Assembly: GCA_000431215.1 (NCBI GenBank)
Contig: HF985551.1
Location: 1-37,148 of the forward strand
From: Prevotella sp. CAG:1031
GTDB taxonomy: Bacteria > Bacteroidota > Bacteroidia > Bacteroidales > Muribaculaceae
Direction of reading: 5' to 3'
Length of the DNA stretch: 37,148 nt
Under the pieces are notes generated by a model. That model was not told where the DNA came from. It did not search any database and was given only the letters and a program-made list of their open reading frames with translations. A program made the translations under genes and the position numbers. Positions 15,729 through 24,204 of the stretch are shown in pieces; position 1 is the first letter of the stretch; each line of letters opens with the position of its first letter.

Positions 15729-16231
15729 ACTTCGTCCATTTCCTCTTCTTCGGTCTTGCCCTGACGTTCGAGCAGCCTCAATGATATGAAGTAGTCGAGC
15801 GACACGCGTCCGGGACCGGCTATCATTATGAAGATGAATATCCCGATAAACATTATCGGCAGATAAACTGGAGCGGTGTCGTTGAGCACGTAGATGTTGT
15901 TATGCATGATATGGTTGACGACATAGTGGTCGGCGCATATCATCGACACCAACGGCGGCAGACACGACAGGCGTGTCAGCAGGCCGAGTATTATCAGCGT
16001 CGAGCAGACGATCTCGATGGCGATCATGCATATAAGAGTCGTCTGGCTCGTCATTCCGAGCACCGTGGGAAAAGTGTCGGACAGCTGGGCGAAGTTCTCC
16101 CAGTGGCGAATGCCGAACTGCAGGAACATGATGCCTACGAACAGACGCATATACAGGCGCGCCATATTGCTGTAGGTCCATCCTGAGAAGCGGATGAAAA
16201 GACGGGTTGCCCGTTCTTTAAGCTTGTTCAT
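15725..16231 (-). CDS. DoxX-family membrane protein
   Basis: The 168-residue protein has four hydrophobic helices, with the early RLYMRLFVGIMFLQFGIRHWENF and later VCSTLIILGLLTRLSCLPPLVSMI typical of the DoxX/DoxD family. Family members are small quinone-linked or redox-associated membrane proteins, but the biochemical role is not settled. The C-terminal tail is acidic (EEEEMDEV). It overlaps mnmA by 4 bp and the thioredoxin-like gene by 4 bp, which places a redox-type membrane protein next to an exported CxxC protein. Confidence 0.85.
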   Translation of the reverse strand: MNKLKERATRLFIRFSGWTYSNMARLYMRLFVGIMFLQFGIRHWENFAQLSDTFPTVLGMTSQTTLICMIAIEIVCSTLIILGLLTRLSCLPPLVSMICADHYVVNHIMHNNIYVLNDTAPVYLPIMFIGIFIFIMIAGPGRVSLDYFISLRLLERQGKTEEEEMDEV

Positions 16232-17121
16232 AGGCGCGAGAATATATTGAGAAGTTGATCAACGAGAATGCGTTTGCGCACGAGCGTGCCGTCTTTGGCC
16301 ACTACCCAGAAGTCAGGCGTGCCGTTGCGGAGGTCGAGAGTCAGATCGAGGTCGGGATTAGCGCCAACTTTCCAGTTTTTGGGGTAGTCGACGGCCTGGG
16401 CTATCCATCCGGCCTCAACTTCGACGGGAGAGAGCGCCACAACCTGAAGACGCCCTTCGTCGATAAGGCGGTTCAGCGTCGGATCGGCCTTGAGGCGCAC
16501 GCGGGCGAGATTACAGTCGATACAGTCGGGGTCGTTGAAGAAAAGAATCGTCTCTATCGAATCGCCCGGATTCCAGACCTGCCGGTTGCCGTTGACGTCG
16601 GTGAACTCGATCGGGTTCATCTTATGGCCTTCCATAGAGTTGGCCAGCTGAGTGGCCTGAAGCTCATAGCGGGCTTTGTTGGCTTTCGGGACGCGCTTGT
16701 TCTTCAACACCGGACGGATGAAATCGAGATAAAGCTCGTCGCTCAGATAGAGGGCCGAGTCGCCGTAGAGGCAGTCTTCGGCCAGACGGGCAATATAGAG
16801 CTGGTTCTCGGAATTCTTCTCGATGCTTTTCATCAGGTCGGCGACCGACTTCTCGACGACGCTGCGCTGTGTGTAGCGCAATGGCGATACATAGTCGACG
16901 AAAGCAGCCGCCAGCAACTTTCGGTTCGAGAACATGCTCTGGCGGTTTGCACGATCCCAATAATGGCTGACGTAGTAGTTGTAGCGCTGGGTGATATCGG
17001 TTATGCTGTCGGGGATCGAGGGCAGCTCGAACAGACGCGGCGTATCGGCTGATGTCTGGGCCGAGGATGTCAGGGCTGACAGCCCGACGATAGCGGCAGC
17101 GATGATTGATTTGACTTTCAT
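16228..17121 (-). CDS. exported thioredoxin-like protein (DUF5106-type N-terminus)
   Basis: The 297-residue product begins MKVKSIIAAAIVGLSALTSSAQ, a Sec signal peptide. Its middle is helical and resembles the DUF5106 region found in Bacteroidales oxidoreductases. The C-terminal part looks like a thioredoxin fold: ILFFNDPDCIDCNLARVRL holds a CxxC pair, followed by VVALSP and a strand GTPDFWVVAKDG. It is predicted to act in the periplasm as a thiol oxidoreductase or reductant-dependent partner of DoxX. The frame runs about 100 codons further upstream, into non-coding terminator sequence, so the ATG at 17121 is used. Confidence 0.83.
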   Translation of the reverse strand: MKVKSIIAAAIVGLSALTSSAQTSADTPRLFELPSIPDSITDITQRYNYYVSHYWDRANRQSMFSNRKLLAAAFVDYVSPLRYTQRSVVEKSVADLMKSIEKNSENQLYIARLAEDCLYGDSALYLSDELYLDFIRPVLKNKRVPKANKARYELQATQLANSMEGHKMNPIEFTDVNGNRQVWNPGDSIETILFFNDPDCIDCNLARVRLKADPTLNRLIDEGRLQVVALSPVEVEAGWIAQAVDYPKNWKVGANPDLDLTLDLRNGTPDFWVVAKDGTLVRKRILVDQLLNIFSRL

Positions 17122-17142
17122 AGGCTGGTATATAACAGACCA

Positions 17143-17150
17143 CAAAAATA
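17143..17150 (-). promoter_or_regulatory. -7 box of the thioredoxin-like/doxX/mnmA operon
   Basis: TATTTTTG on the minus strand lies 21 nt upstream of the ATG at 17121. The -33 position is not a clear TTTG. Confidence 0.45.
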
Positions 17151-17201
17151 ACAAAAAAATCCGAGAATCTATCTTCGCGACGCTAAACCTCATGAAAACG
17201 G

Positions 17202-17235
17202 AGCGGGCGCCTTCCGAAGCCGGAGGACGCCCGCT
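17202..17235 (-). terminator. rho-independent terminator after glutamine synthetase
   Basis: A 15-bp near-perfect stem (AGCGGGCGYCYTCCG type, 17202-17216 with 17221-17235) has a 4-nt loop. On the minus strand it is followed shortly by CCGTTTTC. It lies 20 bp past the stop codon at 17255. Confidence 0.75.
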
Positions 17236-17254
17236 GTAGATTGTCAGGCTGATG

Positions 17255-19438
17255 TCAGCGGATGAAAAGGAGTTCGCGGTATTTGGGAAGAGGCCACATT
17301 TCGTTGTCGACGAGCAGTTCGAGCTTGTCGATATGGCGGCGGATCGAGTCGAGGTAGGGGGCCACGGTGTCGTGGTAGGTGATAGCCTTCGTGCGCTCGT
17401 CTTCAATCTTGTTGGCAACTTTGCGGGCATTTACCATGGCGGCGACGCCGTTCTTGATGGCCTTGTTATGGTCGGCGATGCGGTTGATGGTGTCGATGTC
17501 CTGTTCGGCCATCTCCCTGCCGTTGTCGAAGAGTGCCTGCATCTTGCTGACGTTGTCGAGCAGAATGTTGAGATAGCGCGAGGCCACGGGCACGATGTGA
17601 TTGATTGCCAGGTCGCCGAGAACGCGGCTCTCGATCTGAATTTTCTTGGTATACATCTCCCACTTGACCTCGTTGCGGGCTTCGAGCTCACGGCGCGAGA
17701 AGACGCCGGTGCGGGCGAACATCTCTTCCGATTCTTTCGAGAGATAGGCGTCGAAAATGAGCGGAACCGAAGTCTCGCAGTCGAGGCCGCGGCGCTTGGC
17801 CTCATCTTTCCATTCATCACTGTAACCGTTGCCGTCGAAGTGGATCGGACTGCTCTCCCTGATGAGCTTCTTGACTTCGGCGAGGATGGCGTGGACAGTG
17901 TCGGCACCGTCGGCGATACGGCGGTCGACGGCAGCTTTAAAGGCATTGAGCTGGTCGGCTACTGCGGCGTTGAGGGCTATCATGGCCGACGCGCAGTTGG
18001 CGCTTGAGCCTACGGCGCGGAACTCGAAGCGGTTGCCGGTGAAGGCGAAAGGTGACGTGCGGTTGCGGTCGGTGTTGTCGAGCATCAGGGTCGGAATCTG
18101 GGCCAGATTGAGGTCTACGCCCGATTTCTCGCTCATCGAGATGAGCTCGTCGCTCTCGGAGCTCGAGATCTTGTCGAGGATAGCCGCGATCTGCGAGCCG
18201 GTGAACACCGATATTATTGCGGGAGGAGCTTCGTTGGCGCCCAGACGATGTCCGTTGGTAGCCGACATTATCGAGGCTTTCAGCAGGGCGTTGTGGTGGT
18301 AGACGGCTGTCAGTATGTTTACGAAGAAGGTGATGAACTGCAGGTTGCCCATCGGGGTCTTGGCCGGTGAGGTCAGAAGCACGCCGGTGTCGGTTCCGAG
18401 ACTCCAGTTGTTGTGTTTGCCTGAGCCGTTAATGCCGTCGAAAGGCTTTTCGTGGAGCAGTACGTGGAAATTGTGGCGGCGCGCTACTTCATGGATGAGC
18501 GACATGAGCAGCATATTGTGGTCGTTGGCCAAATTGGTCTCTTCGAAGATAGGGGCGAGCTCGAACTGGTTGGGGGCAACCTCGTTGTGGCGGGTCTTGG
18601 CGGGTATGCCGAGGCGGTGGCATTCGATTTCGAGGTCAAGCATGAAGGCTTCTACGCGCGAGGGAATGGCTCCGAAATAGTGGTCGTCGAGCTGCTGGTT
18701 CTTGGCGCTTTCGTGGCCCATCAGGGTACGCCCGGTCATGACGAGGTCGGGGCGAGCCGAATAGAGGGCTTCGTCGACGAGGAAATATTCCTGTTCCCAG
18801 CCCAGATAGCTGTCGACATGTTTTACGTTGGGATCGAAGTAGTTTGCTACGGCTGTGGCGGCTTTGTCAACGGCCGAGAGGGCGCGGAGCAGGGGAGTCT
18901 TGTAGTCGAGTGACTCTCCGGTATATGAGATGAACACTGTCGGAATACACAGTGTGTTGTCCATTATGAAGGCGGGCGACGAGATGTCCCAAGCCGAATA
19001 GCCGCGGGCCTCGAAGGTGTTGCGGATGCCTCCGTTGGGGAAGCTCGAAGCATCGGGTTCCTGCTGCACGAGCAGCTTGCCCGTGAACGATTCGATTACT
19101 CCGCCTTTGCCGTCGTGCTCGATGAATCCGTCGTGCTTCTCGGCGGTTGTCTCGGTCAGGGGCTGGAACCAGTGTGTGTAGTGGCGGGCTCCGTTGTCGA
19201 TAGCCCACTGTTTCAGCCCTGTGGCCACGCTGTCGGCATACTGGCGCGGCAGCGGCTCTTTATTCTCCACTGCGTTGACGAGAGCTTCGAAAGTTTCGCG
19301 CGGAAGATACTCAAACATTTTCTGACGGTTGAATACCTGCTTGCCGTAGTATTCGTTAGGCCGCTCTTTGGGAATCTCTACCGGCACTGCCGTGTGGTCG
19401 AATGCCTCTTCTACAACTTTGAATCTTAAACTTGACAT
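17255..19438 (-). CDS. glnN: type III glutamine synthetase
   Basis: GSIII joins ammonia to glutamate at the expense of ATP, the main ammonia-assimilation step in Bacteroidales. The 727-residue length is right for type III and far above type I/II. Visible landmarks include SYLGWEQEYFLVD (metal and substrate site), KTRHNEVAPNQFELAP (a family signature), NLANDHNMLLM, and HEKPFDGINGSGKHNNWSLG. The C-terminal extension of several hundred residues is helical. It follows dapL by 48 bp, in which I find no TAnnTTTG box, so it may share the dapF-dapL transcript. It is closed by the hairpin at 17202-17235. Confidence 0.97.
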   Translation of the reverse strand: MSSLRFKVVEEAFDHTAVPVEIPKERPNEYYGKQVFNRQKMFEYLPRETFEALVNAVENKEPLPRQYADSVATGLKQWAIDNGARHYTHWFQPLTETTAEKHDGFIEHDGKGGVIESFTGKLLVQQEPDASSFPNGGIRNTFEARGYSAWDISSPAFIMDNTLCIPTVFISYTGESLDYKTPLLRALSAVDKAATAVANYFDPNVKHVDSYLGWEQEYFLVDEALYSARPDLVMTGRTLMGHESAKNQQLDDHYFGAIPSRVEAFMLDLEIECHRLGIPAKTRHNEVAPNQFELAPIFEETNLANDHNMLLMSLIHEVARRHNFHVLLHEKPFDGINGSGKHNNWSLGTDTGVLLTSPAKTPMGNLQFITFFVNILTAVYHHNALLKASIMSATNGHRLGANEAPPAIISVFTGSQIAAILDKISSSESDELISMSEKSGVDLNLAQIPTLMLDNTDRNRTSPFAFTGNRFEFRAVGSSANCASAMIALNAAVADQLNAFKAAVDRRIADGADTVHAILAEVKKLIRESSPIHFDGNGYSDEWKDEAKRRGLDCETSVPLIFDAYLSKESEEMFARTGVFSRRELEARNEVKWEMYTKKIQIESRVLGDLAINHIVPVASRYLNILLDNVSKMQALFDNGREMAEQDIDTINRIADHNKAIKNGVAAMVNARKVANKIEDERTKAITYHDTVAPYLDSIRRHIDKLELLVDNEMWPLPKYRELLFIR

Positions 19439-19486
19439 TAATAATACTATAAGAAAGGGTTTGGAAACTCAATGTGTAATTTCCTG

Positions 19487-20713
19487 TCAGAGTGTTTTGA
19501 GGCGTTCAACAGCCTCGAGGGTGGCTTCGCGTGTATTGAAGCCTGTCAGGCGGAAAAATCCCTGGCCTGCGGGCCCGAATCCGCTGCCTGGTGTACCTGC
19601 GATCTGGAGCTTGTTGAGAAGGAGGTCGAACATCTCCCACGAGCTCATTCCGTCGGGAGCCTTGAACCAGACGTAGGGCGAGTTGGTGCCTCCGACGGCT
19701 GTCAGTCCTATTGATCTGACTCCGTCAAGAAGCAGCCGGGCGTTGGTTCGGTAGTAGTCGATTGTTTCTTCGATTTCGCTGCGCCCTTCGGGGGTGAAGA
19801 TAGCTTCGGCAGCCCGTTGGATGATATAGCTTGCGCCGTTGAATTTAGTGGTCTGGCGGCGGTTCCAGAGTTTGTTAAGGCTGACAGGCTCATTGTTCGA
19901 GTCGAGTCCCGTCAGATCGCGCGGAACGACTGTATAGCCGCACCTAAGTCCGGTGAAGCCGGCTGTTTTCGAGAAGCTGCGGAATTCGATCGCGCAACGG
20001 CGTGCGCCGGGAATCTCGTAGATGCTGTGGGGCACGTCGGGCTCGCTGATGAACGCTTCGTAGGCTGAGTCGAACAGAATCAGTGCTCCGTTCTTCAAAG
20101 CCCAGTCAACCCAAGTCTGAAGCTGGGCGCGGGTCAGCGTTGTGCCTGTCGGATTGTTGGGGTAGCAGAGATAGACAACATCGACATTGTCTGAAGGAAG
20201 CGACGGCACGAAGCCGTTTTTGTCGGAGCAGGGAAGATATTCGATGTTGTTCCAGCAGCTGTTGCCGCCGAGCTCGCCTGCGCGTCCTGCCATGACATTG
20301 GTGTCGACATATACAGGATAGACCGGATCGGTGACTGCCACTTTATCGGTCAGCGAAAGTATGTCACCTATATTGCCGGTGTCGCTCTTGGCTCCGTCGC
20401 CGACGAAAATCTCGTCGATGTCGATGTCGAGTCCGAGACGGCGGTAGTCGTAGTCGCGGATGGCCGTGCGCAGGAATTCATAGCCCTGCTCGGGCCCGTA
20501 GCCGTGGAAAGTTTCGCGCCGCGACTGGTCGTCGACGGCGCGATGCATGGCTTCGAGCGAGGCGCGGCAGATGGGGCGCGTAACGTCGCCGATTCCCATC
20601 TTTATGATTGTCTTGTCGGGGTTGGCTTTTGAGTAGGCTGCCAGACGGCGTGCCACTTCGCTGAAGAGGTAGCTGCCCGGAAGCTTGCAGAAGTTGTCGT
20701 TGACTTTAAACAT
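19487..20713 (-). CDS. dapL: LL-diaminopimelate aminotransferase
   Basis: This PLP enzyme makes LL-diaminopimelate directly from tetrahydrodipicolinate and glutamate, bypassing the acylated intermediates of the DapD/C/E route. The 408-residue protein has VNDNFCKLPGSYLFSEVARR at the start, GDGAKSDTGNI (106-115), YPNNPTGTTL, and the PLP lysine Lys249 in SFSKTAGFTG. It lies 60 bp after dapF, so both late steps to meso-diaminopimelate are paired here. The PLP-enzyme class is certain; the DapL assignment is supported by the dapF neighbour. Confidence 0.96.
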   Translation of the reverse strand: MFKVNDNFCKLPGSYLFSEVARRLAAYSKANPDKTIIKMGIGDVTRPICRASLEAMHRAVDDQSRRETFHGYGPEQGYEFLRTAIRDYDYRRLGLDIDIDEIFVGDGAKSDTGNIGDILSLTDKVAVTDPVYPVYVDTNVMAGRAGELGGNSCWNNIEYLPCSDKNGFVPSLPSDNVDVVYLCYPNNPTGTTLTRAQLQTWVDWALKNGALILFDSAYEAFISEPDVPHSIYEIPGARRCAIEFRSFSKTAGFTGLRCGYTVVPRDLTGLDSNNEPVSLNKLWNRRQTTKFNGASYIIQRAAEAIFTPEGRSEIEETIDYYRTNARLLLDGVRSIGLTAVGGTNSPYVWFKAPDGMSSWEMFDLLLNKLQIAGTPGSGFGPAGQGFFRLTGFNTREATLEAVERLKTL

Positions 20714-20773
20714 ATTCGCTTTTATCGTTAGTTCGTTGTCGGTAATTGAGCCGGGCAGAGCGGGAGAGTGTCG

Positions 20774-21622
20774 TTAACTTCGGAGGTATGTCCCTTCAAA
20801 CACCGTTTCCGCGGGCCCGGTCATCATTATGTGGCCGTTATCTTTGTTCTTGTCGATTATGAGATCTCCGCCGAGAAGCCTGACCGTGACCGGCCATGTG
20901 CACCGCCCGGTCAGAACCGCCGCGACAGCCGTGGCACAGGCACCTGTCCCGCAGGCCATCGTCTCGCCGCTGCCGCGCTCCCAGACGCGCATCCTGACGG
21001 TGTGTCCGTCGATTTTCTGCGCCATCTCAATATTGGCGCGGTCGGGCCACATGGCGTGGGTCTCGAGCTCGCGGCCGAGCCTGTGGACGTCGACGCTGTC
21101 GAGATCGTCGAAGAATATCACGCCGTGGGGATTTCCCATCGACACGGCTGTAAGTTCGACAGGGCCGAAACTTGTCGCAACCGGCATTTCCCTGATTTCA
21201 TCTTCGGGAGCTATAGCGGGAATCTCCCGCGCTGTCAGGACCGGCGCTCCCATATCGACAGTGGCGCCTGTGGCTTTGCCGTCAGGGCCGATCCGGAGGT
21301 CGATGGTCTTTATTCCGCTCAGAGTCTCGAGCTCTACGCGGGTTCCTTTGACTATATCTTTGTCGTGGACATATTTGGCGACGCAGCGCGAGCCGTTGCC
21401 ACACATTTTGCCTTCAGAACCGTCGGCGTTGAATATGCGCATTTTGCAGTCGGCTATGTCGCTTGGGAGAATGAGGATGATGCCGTCGCCGCCGATACCT
21501 TTGTGGCGGTCGCTCATCTCGATTGCCAGAGAGGGGAGGTTGGCGGGCACCGACTCTAAGCAGTCGATATATACATAGTCGTTGCCTGCGCCATGCATTT
21601 TAGTGAACTTAATCGCTTCCAT
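20774..21622 (-). CDS. dapF: diaminopimelate epimerase
   Basis: DapF converts LL- to meso-diaminopimelate with a cofactor-free two-cysteine mechanism, supplying lysine and peptidoglycan. The 282-residue protein shows KMHGAGNDYV, Cys74 in MCGNGSRC and Cys224 in ACGTGACA, so both catalytic cysteines are present. GVIFFDD and SMGNPHG are also family motifs. The ATG at 21622 is only 9 nt beyond the -7 box; no later ATG is possible without losing the conserved N-terminal strand. Confidence 0.97.
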   Translation of the reverse strand: MEAIKFTKMHGAGNDYVYIDCLESVPANLPSLAIEMSDRHKGIGGDGIILILPSDIADCKMRIFNADGSEGKMCGNGSRCVAKYVHDKDIVKGTRVELETLSGIKTIDLRIGPDGKATGATVDMGAPVLTAREIPAIAPEDEIREMPVATSFGPVELTAVSMGNPHGVIFFDDLDSVDVHRLGRELETHAMWPDRANIEMAQKIDGHTVRMRVWERGSGETMACGTGACATAVAAVLTGRCTWPVTVRLLGGDLIIDKNKDNGHIMMTGPAETVFEGTYLRS

Positions 21623-21630
21623 ACAGCGCG

Positions 21631-21662
21631 CAAAGGTAATCTTTTCGTAAAGAATTCACAAA
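21631..21662 (-). promoter_or_regulatory. promoter of the dapF-dapL operon
   Basis: TTTG (21659-21662) and TACCTTTG (21631-21638) on the minus strand are spaced 20 bp apart, matching the full consensus. The short distance to the ATG (9 nt from the box) implies a near-leaderless message. Confidence 0.7.
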
Positions 21663-21732
21663 CAAATCGGGCCAAATTTTTATTATGTGTAGTTTTTGTC
21701 GGACGGATTATTCCGAGGCGGTAATTTTTTTG

Positions 21733-21740
21733 TAACTTTG
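21733..21740 (+). promoter_or_regulatory. -7 box of the PASTA/RluD operon
   Basis: TAACTTTG lies 20 nt before the GTG start at 21761. No TTTG is found at the right -33 distance. Confidence 0.5.
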
Positions 21741-21760
21741 TAGGCTCAAATGTCAAAATT

Positions 21761-22393
21761 GTGAACCAGAAACGACCTGCAAACAAACCTACCAATCGTG
21801 TAGTGCTTGTCATCGCTAATCTCTTGCTGATGGCGCTTATATCAGTCGCTTTAGGGTGGCTTGCCCTTTCGTTGCTTGACGTGTGGAGCGGCCACGGAAA
21901 AGAATTGACGGTTCCTGATGTTGTCGGACAAAATTATGTCAGTGCCCAGGAGAAGCTTATAGCCGGCGGTTTTCAGGTCGAGGTCGCCGATTCGGTCTAC
22001 GACAGTCGCTACGGACGCGGCGTTGTGGTCGATCAGAATCCTCATAAAGACACCCGGGTCAAGCCCGGACGTCTGATTTATGTTACTGTCAATGCAACGT
22101 CGCCAAAGTCGGTAACCGTTCCGCGCCTTACCGACATTTCCTCGCGTCAGGCGCGCGCGATTCTGATCGGTCTCGGAGTCAAGGATATCGAAGAACAGCT
22201 CGTCATGAGCGAGTTCAAGGATCTTGTTCTCGGTGCCCGTTATAATGGCAAGCGCCTTCAGCCGGGAGCCCGCGTTCCTGTCAATGCCCGCATAGTGCTT
22301 GAGGTCGGCGACGGTATGCCTGAGTTTGACGGAATTGTCGACACAATGGCAAATGCGCCGGCTGAGCGCGTTGAACATCTCAACCTCGACTGA
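21761..22393 (+). CDS. single-pass PASTA-domain protein
   Basis: The 210-residue protein has one membrane helix (about 14-40) followed by two PASTA-like repeats (about 48-113, VPDVVGQNYVSAQEKLIAGGF; and 118-188, VPRLTDISSRQARAILIGLGV). PASTA domains bind peptidoglycan fragments and are usually found on Ser/Thr kinases or penicillin-binding proteins; here no kinase or transpeptidase is attached. The GTG at 21761 is the start because the upstream ATG at 21750 is out of frame and closes at once. The stop overlaps the next start as TGATG. Similar PASTA-RluD pairs are seen in Bacteroidota, to my knowledge. Confidence 0.85.
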   Translation: MNQKRPANKPTNRVVLVIANLLLMALISVALGWLALSLLDVWSGHGKELTVPDVVGQNYVSAQEKLIAGGFQVEVADSVYDSRYGRGVVVDQNPHKDTRVKPGRLIYVTVNATSPKSVTVPRLTDISSRQARAILIGLGVKDIEEQLVMSEFKDLVLGARYNGKRLQPGARVPVNARIVLEVGDGMPEFDGIVDTMANAPAERVEHLNLD

Positions 22394-23424
22394 TGGACGA
22401 CGAAGAACTCCTTGTTGACGACGCGCGGGAGTTGTATGAACATTTCCGTTTTGTTGCCGACAAAGGGCAGGCATTACTGCGTGTCGACAAATTCCTGACC
22501 GAACGGCTTCAGAATTCATCGCGCAACCGTGTTCAGCAGGCTGCCGACGCAGGCTGTATTCTTGTCAATGGACGTCCCGTAAAAAGCAACTATCGTGTCA
22601 AGCCTCTCGATGTCGTCACGGTTGTGATGGACAGACCGCGGTATGAAAACGAGGTGCTTCCAGAGCCTATTCCGCTCGACATAGTTTATGAGGATGACAC
22701 AGTGCTTGTCGTCAACAAGCCCGCAGGGCTCGTTGTCCATCCCGGACACGGCAACTACAACGGCACGCTTGTCAACGGACTGGCCTATCATTTCAAAGAC
22801 AATCCCGATTACGACGTCAACGACCCGCGTATGGGCCTCGTCCACCGCATTGACAAAGACACCTCGGGACTGCTCGTCGTGGCCAAGACGCCCGATGCCA
22901 AAACCAATCTCGGAAAGCAGTTCTTCAATAAAACGACCAAGCGCGAGTATCTGGCGCTTGTATGGGGCTGTCCTTCGCCGTCGCCGGGCACCATTGTCGG
23001 CAATATCGACCGTGATCCGCGCGACAGACTCCGCATGGCGGTTTTCGATCCTGATTCAGGAATAGGCAAACACGCTGTGACCCATTATGAAGTGCTTGAG
23101 CCGTTAGGGCCTGTCAGTCTTGTGAAATGCGTTCTCGAAACGGGACGCACACATCAGATCCGCGCCCACATGAAACATATCGGCCATCCGCTCTTTGCCG
23201 ATGCCCGTTATGGCGGCGACCAGATTCTCCGTGGGGTCAATTCTGGAGCCTACCGCAAGTTCGTGGCCAATTGTTTTGAGGTTTGTCCGCGTCAGGCCCT
23301 TCATGCCCGCACGCTTGGCTTCGTTCATCCGGTAACGCACCGTGAGATGTTTTTTACCTCGGAACTTCCCGATGATTTCAAGGCGCTGCTCGACAGATGG
23401 CGCGCGCGTGCCGCTCAGGAATAA
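22393..23424 (+). CDS. rluD: RluA/RluD-family pseudouridine synthase
   Basis: The 343-residue protein isomerises uridines in 23S rRNA to pseudouridine. An S4-like RNA-binding domain (about 28-75, LLRVDKFLTERLQNSSRNRVQ) precedes the catalytic domain, whose HRIDKDTSGL holds the catalytic aspartate Asp154. LETGRTHQIRAHMKHIGHPL is the usual C-terminal motif. The start codon shares its A with the PASTA stop (TGATG), so translation is coupled. The RluD assignment, rather than RluC or RluB, rests on length and the N-terminal S4 domain. It ends 3 bp from the convergent tatD gene. Confidence 0.93.
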   Translation: MDDEELLVDDARELYEHFRFVADKGQALLRVDKFLTERLQNSSRNRVQQAADAGCILVNGRPVKSNYRVKPLDVVTVVMDRPRYENEVLPEPIPLDIVYEDDTVLVVNKPAGLVVHPGHGNYNGTLVNGLAYHFKDNPDYDVNDPRMGLVHRIDKDTSGLLVVAKTPDAKTNLGKQFFNKTTKREYLALVWGCPSPSPGTIVGNIDRDPRDRLRMAVFDPDSGIGKHAVTHYEVLEPLGPVSLVKCVLETGRTHQIRAHMKHIGHPLFADARYGGDQILRGVNSGAYRKFVANCFEVCPRQALHARTLGFVHPVTHREMFFTSELPDDFKALLDRWRARAAQE

Positions 23425-23427
23425 AAA

Positions 23428-24204
23428 TCAGATTCCGAACAGACGGACGGCATTTTCTGAGGTTTTAGCGGCAAGCTCTTCTATATCATATCCTTTTCGC
23501 GAGGCGATAAAGCGGGCAGTGTCGGCGACAAACGACGGCTCGTTGCGCTTACCCCTGTTAGGCACAGGGGCCAGATAAGGGGCGTCGGTCTCAAACAGAA
23601 GCCTTTCGGCGCCGATGGCATCGAGCGCGTCTGTGACATGACAGCTCTTGAAAGTGGCTACGCCGTTAAGTCCGAAATAGAAGTCTCCGGCGTCGTGGTG
23701 GATGCGGTCGACGTCGCGGCTGTCTCCCGTGAAGCTGTGGAACACTCCTGAAGGCACGTTGTCAAGACCGCTGAGGACTTCGAGAATCTGATCGAGGGCT
23801 TCCCGACAATGGATGATGACAGGCAGCCCCAGACGAGCAGCCATGTTCATCTGCCGTTCGAAAATGTCCATCTGTTCGGTCTCGCGTGAGCGGTCCCAGT
23901 AAAGATCAATGCCGATCTCCCCGACGGCGGCAAATTCTCCGGGATTCTGTTCAAGCAGCTCTGCGACCGTATCTACAGCAGCCTTCGGTTCATCGCCGAG
24001 TTCGGTCGGATGAATTCCGGCGGCGAGAGCGAAAACGCCGGGATAGCTGTCGCGAAGTTTTCGCATCGGTTCTATCGACGAAAGGTCGACGGCCGGGAGC
24101 ATCATTTTCTCAACCCCGGCTTGTCGGGCCCGCTCAACGACTTCGGCGCGGTCGGCGTCGAAGTCGGGCATATATATATGTGTGTGGGTGTCTATGAGCC
24201 TCAT
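23428..24204 (-). CDS. tatD: TatD-family metal-dependent deoxyribonuclease
   Basis: This is a 258-residue TIM-barrel hydrolase. Metal ligands are visible in DTHTHI (5-10), the glutamate of GEIGIDLYWDRS, and the histidines of IHCREAL and FHSFTG. LLFETDAPYLAPVPNRGKRNEP closes the barrel. TatD proteins degrade DNA 3' ends and have been linked to repair and to DNA breakdown in stressed cells. The gene overlaps the polyprenyl synthetase gene by 4 bp (24201-24204). Confidence 0.95.
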   Translation of the reverse strand: MRLIDTHTHIYMPDFDADRAEVVERARQAGVEKMMLPAVDLSSIEPMRKLRDSYPGVFALAAGIHPTELGDEPKAAVDTVAELLEQNPGEFAAVGEIGIDLYWDRSRETEQMDIFERQMNMAARLGLPVIIHCREALDQILEVLSGLDNVPSGVFHSFTGDSRDVDRIHHDAGDFYFGLNGVATFKSCHVTDALDAIGAERLLFETDAPYLAPVPNRGKRNEPSFVADTARFIASRKGYDIEELAAKTSENAVRLFGI

